Source: Deltaproteobacteria bacterium (GTDB lineage Bacteria > Myxococcota_A > Polyangia > JAAYKL01). From it: DNA of 64,000 nucleotides. This document shows, piece by piece, positions 9,111 to 18,391 of this stretch. The stretch lies in NCBI GenBank assembly GCA_016935665.1, contig JAFGQN010000064.1, positions 80,297-144,296 on the forward strand, in the 5' to 3' direction. A model generated the notes under the pieces. The model was not told where the DNA came from and did no database searches. It saw only the letters and a list, made by a program, of their open reading frames with translations. The translations under genes and the position numbers were made by a program. Position 1 is the first letter of the stretch. Every line of letters begins with the position of its first letter.

Positions 9111-10382
9111 ATGAGAGTTCAACGTGGTCAACTGCGGCGAACTCGGGAACAACGAGGTGGCACCGCTCTTATCGTAACGATATTGCTGGTGGTGCTTCTC
9201 GGCAGCGTGGCGTTGGTGGTGGATTTGGGAAATCTGTTCCGGGTGAGAACTGAGTTACAGACGGCGGCGGACGCGGCAGCCCTTGCCGGTGCGCCAGAGT
9301 TGGATGGGTCTTCGGGGGGGCTGGATGCGGCCCGCGCAGCAGCGATGGATTATGCTGCCAAAAACCCGGCGGACGACGGACCGGTGGAATTGCTTCCGGA
9401 AGATGTGACGTTTGGTCACTGGAATCTGGAGACCAGCGAATTTACCGATATGGGGGCGTATCCGGATGATCCCATGGAGGTAAACGCCATAAAGGTACTC
9501 ACGCAACGGTCGGCGGCGCGCGGAGATCCGGTGGAGTTGACGTTTGCGGGAATATTTGGAAAGGATCAGTCGGATGTGTCGGCAGATGCAATCGCGCTGG
9601 GGTGTGGCCCCGCCGAAGCTGGGTGTCCCTTTCCTCTGGTGATTTCGGAGTGTTCGCTTACCAAAGAGGATGCTGATGCAATTACCGACTGTGAATTTTG
9701 CATGGTGTTTCAGAATAACAACAGCGACAATGCAGGCTGGACCAGTCTGGAATCCACGGGTGTGGTTGGCAATCCCAAAATTGCGGATTTGATTGTGCAG
9801 GCCTGTTACGGCACATCGGAAGAGCCGGTAATGGCCATAGGCACCGACGACAATGGAGTCAATTTCGAGGAGTGCGCGGTGGACGAAGCGTTGTGCAACA
9901 AGGCGGGATACAATGATCAGATTCAGGTGAATAACGGCAATATTCTCAACACTGGCAACAATTCCTGCGTCACCGGTGCGGTGGATGGATGCAACAATCC
10001 CTGTCCGGTAATTCAGGACATTTTACTGCGCGGCCATAAGGGGGAAGAGGCGGATACAGACCCAAATAACGTCCTGGAGGCCAAATCATTCGTGGCCCGC
10101 GTACCCGTGGTGGAAAGTGATATTTCCGGTCCCTGCACCTCGGACCAGTATTCCGGTCAAAAACGGATCATTGGATTTGCCGCCATTGAGTTCTTCGGCG
10201 CCCGCTGCAGCAGCACGGACCTTGAGGTGCTGGACAGCGATTTCAACCCACCAATCCCCTGCACTGTGCCCCCCAGCGGTGACTATGTGGCAGCTGTTTT
10301 AAAGTGCGATTTGAAAGAGAACGGCATGGCCGGCGGTGGTATTTTTGGTCTTTCCGCCGCCCATTTCAGGCTCGTGAAATAG
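9111..10382 (+). CDS. tadG: TadG-like pilus protein
   Basis: Begins with a short basic stretch and RGGTALIVTILLVVLLGSVA, the TadE/TadG pseudopilin-like helix, then FRVRTELQTAADAAALAGA, which is the Tad-like (DUF2134-type) signature. The about 350-residue extracytoplasmic part is acidic and contains about 20 Cys residues in its middle and C-terminal thirds, so many disulfides are likely. I see no clear vWA MIDAS motif, unlike some TadG proteins. Same operon, 13 nt after the small lipoprotein. Confidence 0.82.
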   Translation: MRVQRGQLRRTREQRGGTALIVTILLVVLLGSVALVVDLGNLFRVRTELQTAADAAALAGAPELDGSSGGLDAARAAAMDYAAKNPADDGPVELLPEDVTFGHWNLETSEFTDMGAYPDDPMEVNAIKVLTQRSAARGDPVELTFAGIFGKDQSDVSADAIALGCGPAEAGCPFPLVISECSLTKEDADAITDCEFCMVFQNNNSDNAGWTSLESTGVVGNPKIADLIVQACYGTSEEPVMAIGTDDNGVNFEECAVDEALCNKAGYNDQIQVNNGNILNTGNNSCVTGAVDGCNNPCPVIQDILLRGHKGEEADTDPNNVLEAKSFVARVPVVESDISGPCTSDQYSGQKRIIGFAAIEFFGARCSSTDLEVLDSDFNPPIPCTVPPSGDYVAAVLKCDLKENGMAGGGIFGLSAAHFRLVK

Positions 10383-10404
10383 AACTTGGCAAAGGAACGG
10401 TCTG

Positions 10405-10962
10405 GTGCATCTGTTTTTAGATATACCTTGCGTGGGGATTTGCCTCGTGGCGGCAGCAATAGACTGGCGAACCCGCCGAATTCCCAACTGGCTCACGTTC
10501 CCCGCCATGATACTCGGTCCCGTGTTGCAGTTACTGTTGCATTTGCTTTTATCGGACTGGCAGACCGCCCTGAAAGGGGGACTGTTTTTCGCCCTGGTGG
10601 GTGAGGTGGTGCTGCTGGTGGTGTTCCTTGGCCTGAATGCCATAAACGCCATGGGAATGGGCGATGTTAAACTGGCGGCAGCGGTGGGGGGATTTGTGGG
10701 CTGGCCTGGAGCGCTGGAAACGGCAGTGCTGATATTTTTGTGCGGTGGCATTCTGGCACTGGGACTGGCGATAAAGGGGAAACTGGTCGGAGACGTTGTG
10801 AGTCACATGATCCACAGCTCTGATTTCTCTTCCAATCGCACCAACGAGGATACTCCAAATAAAAAAGGAGTCCACATCATGGCCTATGGCCCGGCTATCG
10901 CTGCAGGAATGGTGTTTTCCGCAGTGCTGCGCCACTTCAATATGGGACTGTTGGGATTATAA
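10405..10962 (+). CDS. tadV: Prepilin peptidase CpaA/TadV
   Basis: A-24 family aspartyl prepilin peptidase without the N-terminal methylase domain. The first catalytic Asp is in AAIDWRTRRIPNWLT and the second in NAMGMGDVKLAAAVGG (GxGDxK motif). About five TM helices. GTG start, with AAAGGAACGG as ribosome site 5 nt before it. It closes the Tad operon; the next gene is convergent, with only 4 nt between the stop codons. Confidence 0.9.
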   Translation: MHLFLDIPCVGICLVAAAIDWRTRRIPNWLTFPAMILGPVLQLLLHLLLSDWQTALKGGLFFALVGEVVLLVVFLGLNAINAMGMGDVKLAAAVGGFVGWPGALETAVLIFLCGGILALGLAIKGKLVGDVVSHMIHSSDFSSNRTNEDTPNKKGVHIMAYGPAIAAGMVFSAVLRHFNMGLLGL

Positions 10963-10966
10963 AATA

Positions 10967-11758
10967 TTAGAAGGGCAGACCGTATTGTGCGCCAATGGTC
11001 ACCATCAGGTTCATTGCGCGCAAGGCGATGTCGCCATCATCAGTATCGTCGTCGTCGTCTTCCTTGTAAACATTGATTAAGTCCATTTCCCACATCAGAC
11101 CGGGCACCAGTGTGATGGGGCCAACGGGAATGGTATAGCCAGCATACAGTCTGGGATTGATGTTGAATCTGCGTGTTTTATCCCAGTCCTCTGTTTTAAA
11201 GGAGTAGTCTTCGTCGTCGATTTTGTATTTGCCACCCAGCGTAAATGACAGCACCAGCGCACCGCCCACACGTAGATTGGGGATGGGTTCATACACAACA
11301 CCAAATGGTAATTCCATGCGGCGCCAGTAGATTTTGGTTTCCTGGGTCGAGTCCTGAACATCCACATCGTAACGTCCGCCGCGGCCAATAAAATCGAGCC
11401 CTGCCGCCAGCGCCAGATTGTTTTTCAGCTGATAATTGTAATAAAAACCAAAACCGCCGGCAAAACGGGCGCGGATTTCTTCGCTGTCCGAATCCTCGAT
11501 AATTCCGGCTCCCCCCAGCATCAGATGAGCTCCGACAATGTGGGTTACCGGTCCAGTGGGTTCGGCAACCGGTGCAATGGGCGCTTCGGCTTCCACTGCG
11601 GTGTGTCCCCCGGAATCTCCTTCAGCTTCGCCCTCTGGGGCATCCACCATTTCTTCGTCTGTTCCTACATCTGCACCCAGCTCGTCGTCCTGTGCCGCCG
11701 CGCTGTAGCCCATTGTTATGCATGTCATTAAAATTGCGGAAATAATGATTTTTTTCAC
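10967..11758 (-). CDS. Outer-membrane beta-barrel protein
   Basis: A 263-residue protein with a signal peptide (IIISAILMTCITMGYSAAAQ), an acidic Glu/Asp/Ala-rich linker of about 50 residues, then a domain of alternating amphipathic strands (GGFGFYYNYQLKNNLALAAG; MELPFGVVYEPIPNLRVGGA) typical of small outer-membrane barrels, ending in an aromatic residue (GLPF), as barrel proteins do. The GTG start at 11758 has an AAGGAG ribosome site. Substrate or role unknown. It converges with the Tad operon. Confidence 0.75.
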   Translation of the reverse strand: MKKIIISAILMTCITMGYSAAAQDDELGADVGTDEEMVDAPEGEAEGDSGGHTAVEAEAPIAPVAEPTGPVTHIVGAHLMLGGAGIIEDSDSEEIRARFAGGFGFYYNYQLKNNLALAAGLDFIGRGGRYDVDVQDSTQETKIYWRRMELPFGVVYEPIPNLRVGGALVLSFTLGGKYKIDDEDYSFKTEDWDKTRRFNINPRLYAGYTIPVGPITLVPGLMWEMDLINVYKEDDDDDTDDGDIALRAMNLMVTIGAQYGLPF

Positions 11759-12077
11759 AGTGATACTCCTTTTCACGATTGGAACCTCTGTACAAATGAA
11801 TGTCAAAATTACCCGAGTATTTGAGCATAGTTGCTGCGGATGTCAATTTTTTTAGAGCCAGTGGCCCATAGGTGTGTTGTGCAACCGATAAAATTGGCGT
11901 AGGAAAGCGGATGCGTGTTAATGGAGCGCTGTAAATTTTCAATCAGGTGACAACCTGGCCCCCGTTCGCTGCCATGGAGGACCAGTATTAGTCCAGTCCA
12001 ACGGAATAAACGGGTTGTCCGGACGCGTTACCGGATTGAAACGCGACAGGCGTTCAACCGAGCAGGAGTGAAGCAAT
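11759..12077. other. Intergenic region between divergent envelope genes
   Basis: About 320 bases between the divergent starts of the barrel protein and the DUF2914 lipoprotein. It must hold both promoters. I see no RNA gene, no convincing long ORF and no strong inverted repeat. Confidence 0.5.
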
Positions 12078-12644
12078 ATGAAACGAAACACAGTCATTGT
12101 TTTTACAGTATTGGGCATGTTGGTATTGGCTGGCGGATGTCAGAGCGAAAATGCGCAGGCGGCCACCACCGATGTCCAGGAGATGGATTTTGTGGTCACC
12201 GAACCCGGGAAGGATGCCAGCGGCGAGGAGATGCTGCGGGTGAAGGTGACGGATACAGCGGAAGCGAAGAAGCAATCCTCGATGGACCCCGTGCTGATGG
12301 AAGCAGAAGATGTGTTTCTCAACTCGATTATATTGGCCAAAGGGGTGCATCAGCGGGAGCCGGTGGAACCAGGGACGTCGTTTTCAGTGGCTGACGGTAC
12401 AAAAATATATGCCATTCTTGACGTGCACAACGCCACCGAAGCACCCGCGGAACTCAGTGTGTCCTGGAAACTGCCCGCCAGTGATAGAGAAATTGGCACA
12501 ACCGCCGTTGAGGCCAAACCGGCCAAAAGCTGGCGCACCTGGTCGTTTACGCGCTGGGCGAAGAAAGTGGGCGTATGGGAAGTGATCGTACGCAACGCCA
12601 ACGGAGACATTATCGCCCGCGCGCCTTTTGAAGTGGTGGAATAG
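12078..12644 (+). CDS. DUF2914-type lipoprotein
   Basis: A 188-residue lipoprotein (signal MLVLAGGCQS, lipobox LAGGC). The C-terminal about 100 residues match the DUF2914 pattern: HQREPVEPGTSFSVADG, then SWRTWSFTRWAKKVGVWEV, a small beta-sandwich found in envelope proteins of delta- and gammaproteobacteria. Function unknown in the family. Ribosome site AGGAG lies upstream of the ATG. Confidence 0.75.
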   Translation: MKRNTVIVFTVLGMLVLAGGCQSENAQAATTDVQEMDFVVTEPGKDASGEEMLRVKVTDTAEAKKQSSMDPVLMEAEDVFLNSIILAKGVHQREPVEPGTSFSVADGTKIYAILDVHNATEAPAELSVSWKLPASDREIGTTAVEAKPAKSWRTWSFTRWAKKVGVWEVIVRNANGDIIARAPFEVVE

Positions 12645-12790
12645 GTCCGACCGGTTGGGAAATTCAAGTATCATCGTTCGCCATATGCGGCCAATAGCAC
12701 CCGCGCGCAGCTTCTTTGCAATTAGAAGAGTTGCCACCGTTAAAATCATCCTTACATTGCTCCCATGTCGTTTTGCTGTTTTTCCAGTGG

Positions 12791-14158
12791 ATGAATATGA
12801 TGGCGGGCAAACCCGATTTCCTTAACGGTGAAATCCCACAGTTGATTCGGCAGTTGGCGATTCCAGTCAGTGTGGGGATGTTTTTTAATACAATGTACAA
12901 CGTGGTGGATACCTGGTACGCCGGGGTTTTGTCGACGACCGGCATCGCGGCGTTGACCCTGTCATTTCCGGTGTTTTTCGCGGTGTTCTCCGCCGGGCAT
13001 GGGATTGCCACAGCCACAACAGCCATTGTGGCTGGGGAACTGGGCAAATCCAGCGACAGGTCAGCGGCGGCATATCTTGCTCAATCGATAGGTTTCAGTG
13101 TTGTCCTGTCTGTGTTTCTGGCAGCGATGGGTATTGTGTTTGTAAAACCGCTGCTTGCGGTAATGAGCAGTGACAGCGGGGTGGTGGCGCTCGCACAGAC
13201 GTATTTGCAGATTCTCTTTTTGGGTGTGCCTTTCATGATTGTGATAGGCGCTGTCAATGCCGGGCTGACTGCCCGCGGGGACACGCGAACATACCGCAAT
13301 ATCCTTATCGCGGGATTTTTGGCCAATCTGGCGCTCAATCCATTGTTTATGTTTGGTGTGGCGCCACTGCATCTCCCGGCCATGGGAGTGCGCGGCATTG
13401 CGCTGGCCACCGCGTTGATTCAGGTGGGAGGGCTGTTGTACATTGTCCATCGGGCCAAAGTGCAGGGGTGCTTCGAGCAAATGACTCTGGCGGATCTGCG
13501 ACCGCACAGGGAGATGCTCAAACTCATCGTTTCGCAATCATTGCCGGCGGCTACGGGGATGCTGATGGTCTCGGTGGGCATTTTTATCATTACCAGCTTT
13601 GTGTCCAGGGCCGGGGATACCCACAGCGTGGCCGCGTATGGTGTGGCCATGCGCATTGAGCAGATTGCCCTGTTGCCCACCATTGGTCTGGGCACCGCCA
13701 TGTTGGCCATAACGGGACAAAACAGCGGAGCAGGGCAGTTCGACCGCATTCGCGACACCTATCGCACATCGCTGCGGTACGGCGCCGCCATCATGGCCGC
13801 CATGCTGGCGTTGATTGTTCCGTTTGCGCCATTCTGGATTTCCCTGTTCGACGCGACACCGGAAGTGATTGCCGTGGGCACCGTATATTTGCGCGTCGAA
13901 ATGATCACTTTTTATGCGTACTTCGCGGTATTCCTATCCATCTCCCTCTTTCAGGGCCTCAAACGTCCCATGATTGCCGTATGGTTGGGACTGTATCGCC
14001 AGGTTGTCGCCCCGCTGACCATTTTCAGTGTGCTAATCTATGGTCTGAACTTTTCCATATACGCCATCTGGTGGGGCATCTGCGCCATCACCTGGAGCGC
14101 CGCCATCTTTGCCCTGCTGTACAGTCAAAGAACCTTAAAAGGGATTGTCGCCCTTTGA
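12791..14158 (+). CDS. MATE-family efflux transporter
   Basis: About 455 residues, twelve predicted TM helices in two homologous halves, as in DinF/NorM-type Na+ or H+ coupled multidrug exporters. Typical stretches are RQLAIPVSVGMFFNTMYNVV with D following (VDTWYAG) and AGLTARGDTRTYRNI. The frame is open upstream to 12716; ATG at 12791 or 12797 puts the start just before the conserved N-terminal helix. The substrate cannot be predicted. Confidence 0.88.
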   Translation: MNMMAGKPDFLNGEIPQLIRQLAIPVSVGMFFNTMYNVVDTWYAGVLSTTGIAALTLSFPVFFAVFSAGHGIATATTAIVAGELGKSSDRSAAAYLAQSIGFSVVLSVFLAAMGIVFVKPLLAVMSSDSGVVALAQTYLQILFLGVPFMIVIGAVNAGLTARGDTRTYRNILIAGFLANLALNPLFMFGVAPLHLPAMGVRGIALATALIQVGGLLYIVHRAKVQGCFEQMTLADLRPHREMLKLIVSQSLPAATGMLMVSVGIFIITSFVSRAGDTHSVAAYGVAMRIEQIALLPTIGLGTAMLAITGQNSGAGQFDRIRDTYRTSLRYGAAIMAAMLALIVPFAPFWISLFDATPEVIAVGTVYLRVEMITFYAYFAVFLSISLFQGLKRPMIAVWLGLYRQVVAPLTIFSVLIYGLNFSIYAIWWGICAITWSAAIFALLYSQRTLKGIVAL

Positions 14159-14277
14159 TGCAGCGCCGCATTCGGTAGGCACCCGCTAAACAATAGCGGC
14201 GATTTACCCAATTGCGGTCGCCAATTAAAAAAAGAGTGATTACGGTTGTTTGAGTTAAAAATTCGGAGGAAAGAATA

Positions 14278-14910
14278 ATGGAATTAAAGCATTTAAAAGA
14301 ACGATACAGCGTCAAGAAATTCGATGAAAATCAAAAGCTTGGCCCCGAACAGATTCAGTGGTTGAAAGATGCGTTTTATCTGTGTCCATCATCGTTCAAT
14401 TCTCAGCCCTGGAAAATGATTATTGTGGAAAATGACGCCCGAAAAAAGGCATTGGCCGCCGCGGGCAAAGATACAAATGGAGACTGCATAAAGGAATGTT
14501 CTCACCTGCTGGTGCTGGTGCGTCGTCCCATGACCATGTCCCACGCCAAAAAAGTGATTGAAACCACGCCCATCTTTCAAAAGTTGATTGAGCGAATGAA
14601 AGTGACCACCGGTAAACTCGCCGCCTTTTTATGGGTGTATTCGAAAAAACACGGGGGTCGACACTGGACACAAAACCAGGTGTATCTGGCAACGGGATTT
14701 CTGTTGGCCGCATGCGCGTCTGCCGGAATTGGCGCTCTGCCCATGGAAGGCATCAACGCTCGTAAAATGGACAAATTGCTGAAACTCCCCGCCCACGAGC
14801 GAACAGTTTTGGCCATTGCAGTGGGAATGCCCCATGCCGACGATGCTCAGAACCCCTCCAGACTTCAGAAATCCAGGTTGCCCCTGGACGAGGTGGTGGC
14901 CACGATATAG
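14278..14910 (+). CDS. Nitroreductase-family oxidoreductase
   Basis: FMN-dependent NfsB/NfnB-type nitroreductase of 210 residues. N-terminal RYSVKKFD (phosphate-binding Arg/Lys cluster), SSFNSQPWKMIIVE (FMN-contacting motif), QVYLATGFLLAACASAGIGA and a C-terminal AIAVGMPHADD. The reaction is NAD(P)H-dependent two-electron reduction of nitro or quinone compounds; the true substrate is unknown. A good ribosome site (GGAGGAAAG) precedes the ATG. Apparently monocistronic. Confidence 0.85.
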   Translation: MELKHLKERYSVKKFDENQKLGPEQIQWLKDAFYLCPSSFNSQPWKMIIVENDARKKALAAAGKDTNGDCIKECSHLLVLVRRPMTMSHAKKVIETTPIFQKLIERMKVTTGKLAAFLWVYSKKHGGRHWTQNQVYLATGFLLAACASAGIGALPMEGINARKMDKLLKLPAHERTVLAIAVGMPHADDAQNPSRLQKSRLPLDEVVATI

Positions 14911-14997
14911 TTAGTCACACACACCACCTTCATAGCAGGGATTTTTGGGACATCTTTTTTTTCGCCTCGTTCACGAGAATGGAGTACAACACATTAC

Positions 14998-15663
14998 ATG
15001 ATACAGCTGGATTCGATAACGGTTCAACTGGGGACGCAAACCATTGTGAATCGCTTTTCTCTGGAGATTGCCAAAGGCGATAAGGTGGCCGTATATGGGG
15101 AATCCGGATCGGGCAAGAGCACTTTACTGAAAACACTGATTGGGATGCATTTGCCCGTCAACGGACGCATCGTCATGCAGGGACTGGATTTTGTGCCCGC
15201 CAATCTGCCCACCATTCGCAAAGAAGTGTTTTATCTGCCACAGGATATTTTGGCCCAGGGAGAGGAAACCGCCATGGACTATCTGAAAGCCCCCTTTGCG
15301 CTGGCGGTAAACAGGGGGGCGATGTTTCCGGAGATGCGCCTTGGCGAATTGATGGCGACGTTGCGGCTGAAAGCCGAAACGCTCACACAGCCCCTTGGTC
15401 GGCTTTCGGGGGGAGAGCGCAAACGCGTGGGCCTCTTGAGAGGGATGCTGCTGAATCGAGCCATTATTCTTGCCGATGAGCCGTCGGCAGGCGTGGATGC
15501 ATCCAATCGCGACGTGATAGTGAATATGCTGTTCAGACAGAGCGATGCCACAGTGGTGGCAGTGACCCATGATGAGGAGTTCCTGAGCATGGCTGACAAA
15601 AAGGTACAGATGCACAGTCACGGAATGCCCGATGACACAACGGATGCCCATGGGCGCCCATGA
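14998..15663 (+). CDS. ABC transporter ATP-binding protein, FetA/YbbL-like
   Basis: ABC ATPase of 221 residues: Walker A YGESGSGKSTLLKTLIG, Q-loop around LPQDIL, signature LSGGERKRVGLL, Walker B AIILADEPSAG, switch His in VVAVTHDEE. It overlaps the next gene, a UPF0014 membrane protein; this pair corresponds to FetA/FetB, linked to iron homeostasis in Escherichia coli. Function in iron export or metal resistance is inferred from that homology. Confidence 0.85.
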   Translation: MIQLDSITVQLGTQTIVNRFSLEIAKGDKVAVYGESGSGKSTLLKTLIGMHLPVNGRIVMQGLDFVPANLPTIRKEVFYLPQDILAQGEETAMDYLKAPFALAVNRGAMFPEMRLGELMATLRLKAETLTQPLGRLSGGERKRVGLLRGMLLNRAIILADEPSAGVDASNRDVIVNMLFRQSDATVVAVTHDEEFLSMADKKVQMHSHGMPDDTTDAHGRP

Positions 15664-16462
15664 TATTTCCAATATAGGGTTAATCCTTGCCGCCGCGAGT
15701 TTGGCTGTGTCCGTTGTGGTGTATGCGTTCACCAAAGTGGGGCTCATCCGGGATTTGTTTATCTCGATGGGACGTATGGGGATTCAGCTGGGACTGGTGG
15801 GGCTGTATCTGACCGGACTGTTTCGCCTCAACCATCCCCTGGTGAATATTGGTTACGTTCTGTTGATGATGGGGGCCGCCAATTACTCTGTTTTGAAAAA
15901 TACCGGACTGAAACAATCCATGTTTGTGTATACGTTTCCCGCCACTCTCATCAGCGTGGGGGCGGTGGGACTCTACTTTATGACACTGGTGTTTCAACCG
16001 CAGCCGCTTTACGACGCGCGCTATCTGATTCCCATCTCGGGAATGCTGCTGGGCAACAGCATGAACCGCACCATTATTACGCTGGAGCGGTTTTACAGTT
16101 CCGTGCGCAAGGACGAATCCGGCTACAGCGCACTGATTGCCATGGGCGCCACAGTCAATGAAGCTACATCCTCTAATTTGAAAACAGCGTATCGGGCGGG
16201 GCTGGGGCCGGCGCTGGCCAATCTGGCGACCATGGGCATTGTGTCATTGCCCGGGATGATGACCGGCCAGATTCTGGGTGGCAGTGACCCGTCCGTGGCC
16301 ATTAAGTACCAGGTCGCGATTATATTGGCCATCTACGTAGCCACAGATTTGTCCGCGTTGCTCTGTATCACCTTCAGCAAGCGAAAAGGGTTCACCCCGT
16401 ACGGATTCTTAAACCACGATATTTTCAAGGGAAAATCGTCCGCTGCCAGTGGCTCGACGTAA
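15632..16462 (+). CDS. UPF0014-family ABC permease, FetB-like
   Basis: About 270 residues with seven predicted TM helices and the UPF0014 hallmarks ISGMLLGNSMNRTIITLERF and GATVNEATSSNLKTAYRAGL, followed by TMGIVSLPGMMTGQILGGSD. It forms a transporter with the preceding ATPase. Starts at 15632, 15644 and 15650 are all possible; all overlap the ATPase gene, so coupling is likely. Confidence 0.88.
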   Translation: MTQRMPMGAHDISNIGLILAAASLAVSVVVYAFTKVGLIRDLFISMGRMGIQLGLVGLYLTGLFRLNHPLVNIGYVLLMMGAANYSVLKNTGLKQSMFVYTFPATLISVGAVGLYFMTLVFQPQPLYDARYLIPISGMLLGNSMNRTIITLERFYSSVRKDESGYSALIAMGATVNEATSSNLKTAYRAGLGPALANLATMGIVSLPGMMTGQILGGSDPSVAIKYQVAIILAIYVATDLSALLCITFSKRKGFTPYGFLNHDIFKGKSSAASGST

Positions 16463-16525
16463 CAATAGCGCCGGCAGATTCACTCAAGAGTATTGAAAAA
16501 CCGCATTTTCATGTATATGGAAGCG

Positions 16526-18010
16526 ATGATTACGAGACGTGTCATTGCGACAACACTGCTTTTATGGTTTCTGGGATGCGGCGGATGCGGCGGGTCGTCG
16601 GATGAGAGTTCCGGAAAAGACTTTATTGGACAGGAAGAAGTTTCGTCCCCCAAAACGGCCGCGCCCAAACGGACGCGAACTGACTTGTTTACCGTTGATT
16701 TAATTACGGACGTCGTTTTTCGTTATATGCGCGATGGTTGGACGCTGCGCAATAAATCCGATGTCACCGGTGCAAAACTGAGGGCAGGGGGCGTGAATCT
16801 GGTTTTTTCCGCCGTGGGCACCTCTCCCAAAGGCAAACCCAATCTCGATGAGGGAATTTCGATAACGCATAAACTTGTAAAAGACGCGGGAAGCGATATA
16901 GCGGTGGCCACCAGTTTTTCCGAGGTGTTGGAGAACCAGAAAAAGGGCATCGTATCGGTCATGATTCTCGTGGAAGGCGCTGGTGAACTGGAAAATGCCG
17001 ATGAAGACAGACTCTACGAATTAAAACGCAAGGGCGTAACGGCCATTGGTTTGGTGGGGGGGAGAACCAATCGCCTGGCCGATGCGGCGGTCTCCGGGCT
17101 GGGCAGCAAAGGCGGCCTCACAAAGCGGGGCGGGGAGTTTGTTCAACTGCTGCGTGAGCTTGGCATCGCCGTGGACTTAACCCAGGCATCCAAAGAGGCC
17201 TTTTACGATGTGCTGGTGCGCGAGGGCATTCTGGCCATGGTCTCTCATTCTGCAGTGGATGCATTGCGACCGCATCCAAGGAACCTGGACGATTTGCAGA
17301 TTCTCTCCCTTGCGCGCAGTGGGGGCGTCATGGGACTTGTTTTTAATCCGGACTTCATCATTACAACGCCCGGAACAGACGGCTCCATTGATGATGTTAT
17401 CGCTCACATGGTGCACATAAAAAAACTGGGAGCCATTGATGCGCTGGCATTGGGAACCGACTTTGCGGGTATTTATCCGCCCAAAGGACTCAAAGATATT
17501 TCGTATCTTCCCGTGCTCGCAGATGCGATGCTGGATGCGGGGTTTACGTCGGATGAAATCGCAAAGGTGTTTGGCAAAAATACCGCGCGTTATTTTGAGA
17601 ATATAAGCGCCCAGCAGGGAACCGCCGAAATTGCGCCCCAGCCTGTGTTGCGCCCGATTGATATTGATTGTGACACGTTCATTGGCGATGTGAGCGGTAT
17701 CGCCGTTAAATCATGCGATCATCGCGTGCTCGAAGACGGCCCCTCATTCGCCGCCGGCGCCCGGCAGAAATTCCGCCTGAGGGATATGAGTCGCAAACCC
17801 GCACGACTCGAGGTGTTTGGCGTCCCCGATACCCCATGGCAGGTGGAAGCGCAGGATCTCTCTGGTAGAGTCCTTGTCAAACGCGTTATCCGCCTCGACG
17901 ACACCGGCAAAGGCCAGGTTCCCCTCCCCGAAAACCGCAATGTCACACGACTCTTTTTAAATCCCGCGCGTCCCTCCATGCTGCGGGAAGTTGTGGTGTG
18001 GGGGGACTAG
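16526..18010 (+). CDS. M19 (renal dipeptidase)-like lipoprotein, probably not catalytic
   Basis: A lipoprotein (TTLLLWFLGCGGCGG) with a membrane-dipeptidase (M19) fold. Family landmarks are visible: ILVEGAGEL (Glu ligand), MVSHSAVDALRPHPRNLDD (second His of the SHSN-RNxxD motif), ALGTDFAGI (GsDFDG). Two of the zinc-binding residues are changed: the HxD motif near residue 60 reads VDLITD with Ile for His, and the DxSH motif reads AVDLTQAS with Gln for His. A C-terminal domain of about 120 residues is not part of the usual family. ATG at 16526 is chosen because GGAAG precedes it and the signal peptide starts there. Confidence 0.8.
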   Translation: MITRRVIATTLLLWFLGCGGCGGSSDESSGKDFIGQEEVSSPKTAAPKRTRTDLFTVDLITDVVFRYMRDGWTLRNKSDVTGAKLRAGGVNLVFSAVGTSPKGKPNLDEGISITHKLVKDAGSDIAVATSFSEVLENQKKGIVSVMILVEGAGELENADEDRLYELKRKGVTAIGLVGGRTNRLADAAVSGLGSKGGLTKRGGEFVQLLRELGIAVDLTQASKEAFYDVLVREGILAMVSHSAVDALRPHPRNLDDLQILSLARSGGVMGLVFNPDFIITTPGTDGSIDDVIAHMVHIKKLGAIDALALGTDFAGIYPPKGLKDISYLPVLADAMLDAGFTSDEIAKVFGKNTARYFENISAQQGTAEIAPQPVLRPIDIDCDTFIGDVSGIAVKSCDHRVLEDGPSFAAGARQKFRLRDMSRKPARLEVFGVPDTPWQVEAQDLSGRVLVKRVIRLDDTGKGQVPLPENRNVTRLFLNPARPSMLREVVVWGD

Positions 18011-18391
18011 TAGTCCGTCTGTCGGACCGTCCATTTCAGGCAAGTATAAGTTCGAAATTCCAAATGAAGTCGGAATGGTGTAAGGTGTTGCCAACGTCGG
18101 GCACAGAAGAAAAGCCTGGCATGTTGACTTAAAAACACTGGATAGAAAAACAAGAATGTTGTTTCCACCTGATTTGCGGGACTGAGTGCCCAATGCCAGT
18201 CAGTTAAGCGAAATTTATTTGGATTCATCGCCATTTACAGCAGGTTTTCCCGGATTTCGTTTTGAATCGAACCATGCAGCATCAAGCGTTTTTGCAAACA
18301 CCTTGAAGCTCTCCGGTATATCTGTTGGGGCTAAATAGATAGACGAGCTGAGTAAACTATGTGACAAGTGATGGGGGCTCACCCCATTTCT
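18011..18391. other. Intergenic region between convergent genes
   Basis: About 380 bases between the stop of the M19-like gene and the stop of the glycosidase-like gene. A small hairpin (GTCCG/CGGAC) sits just after the first stop codon. I see no gene or RNA that I can support. Confidence 0.4.
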
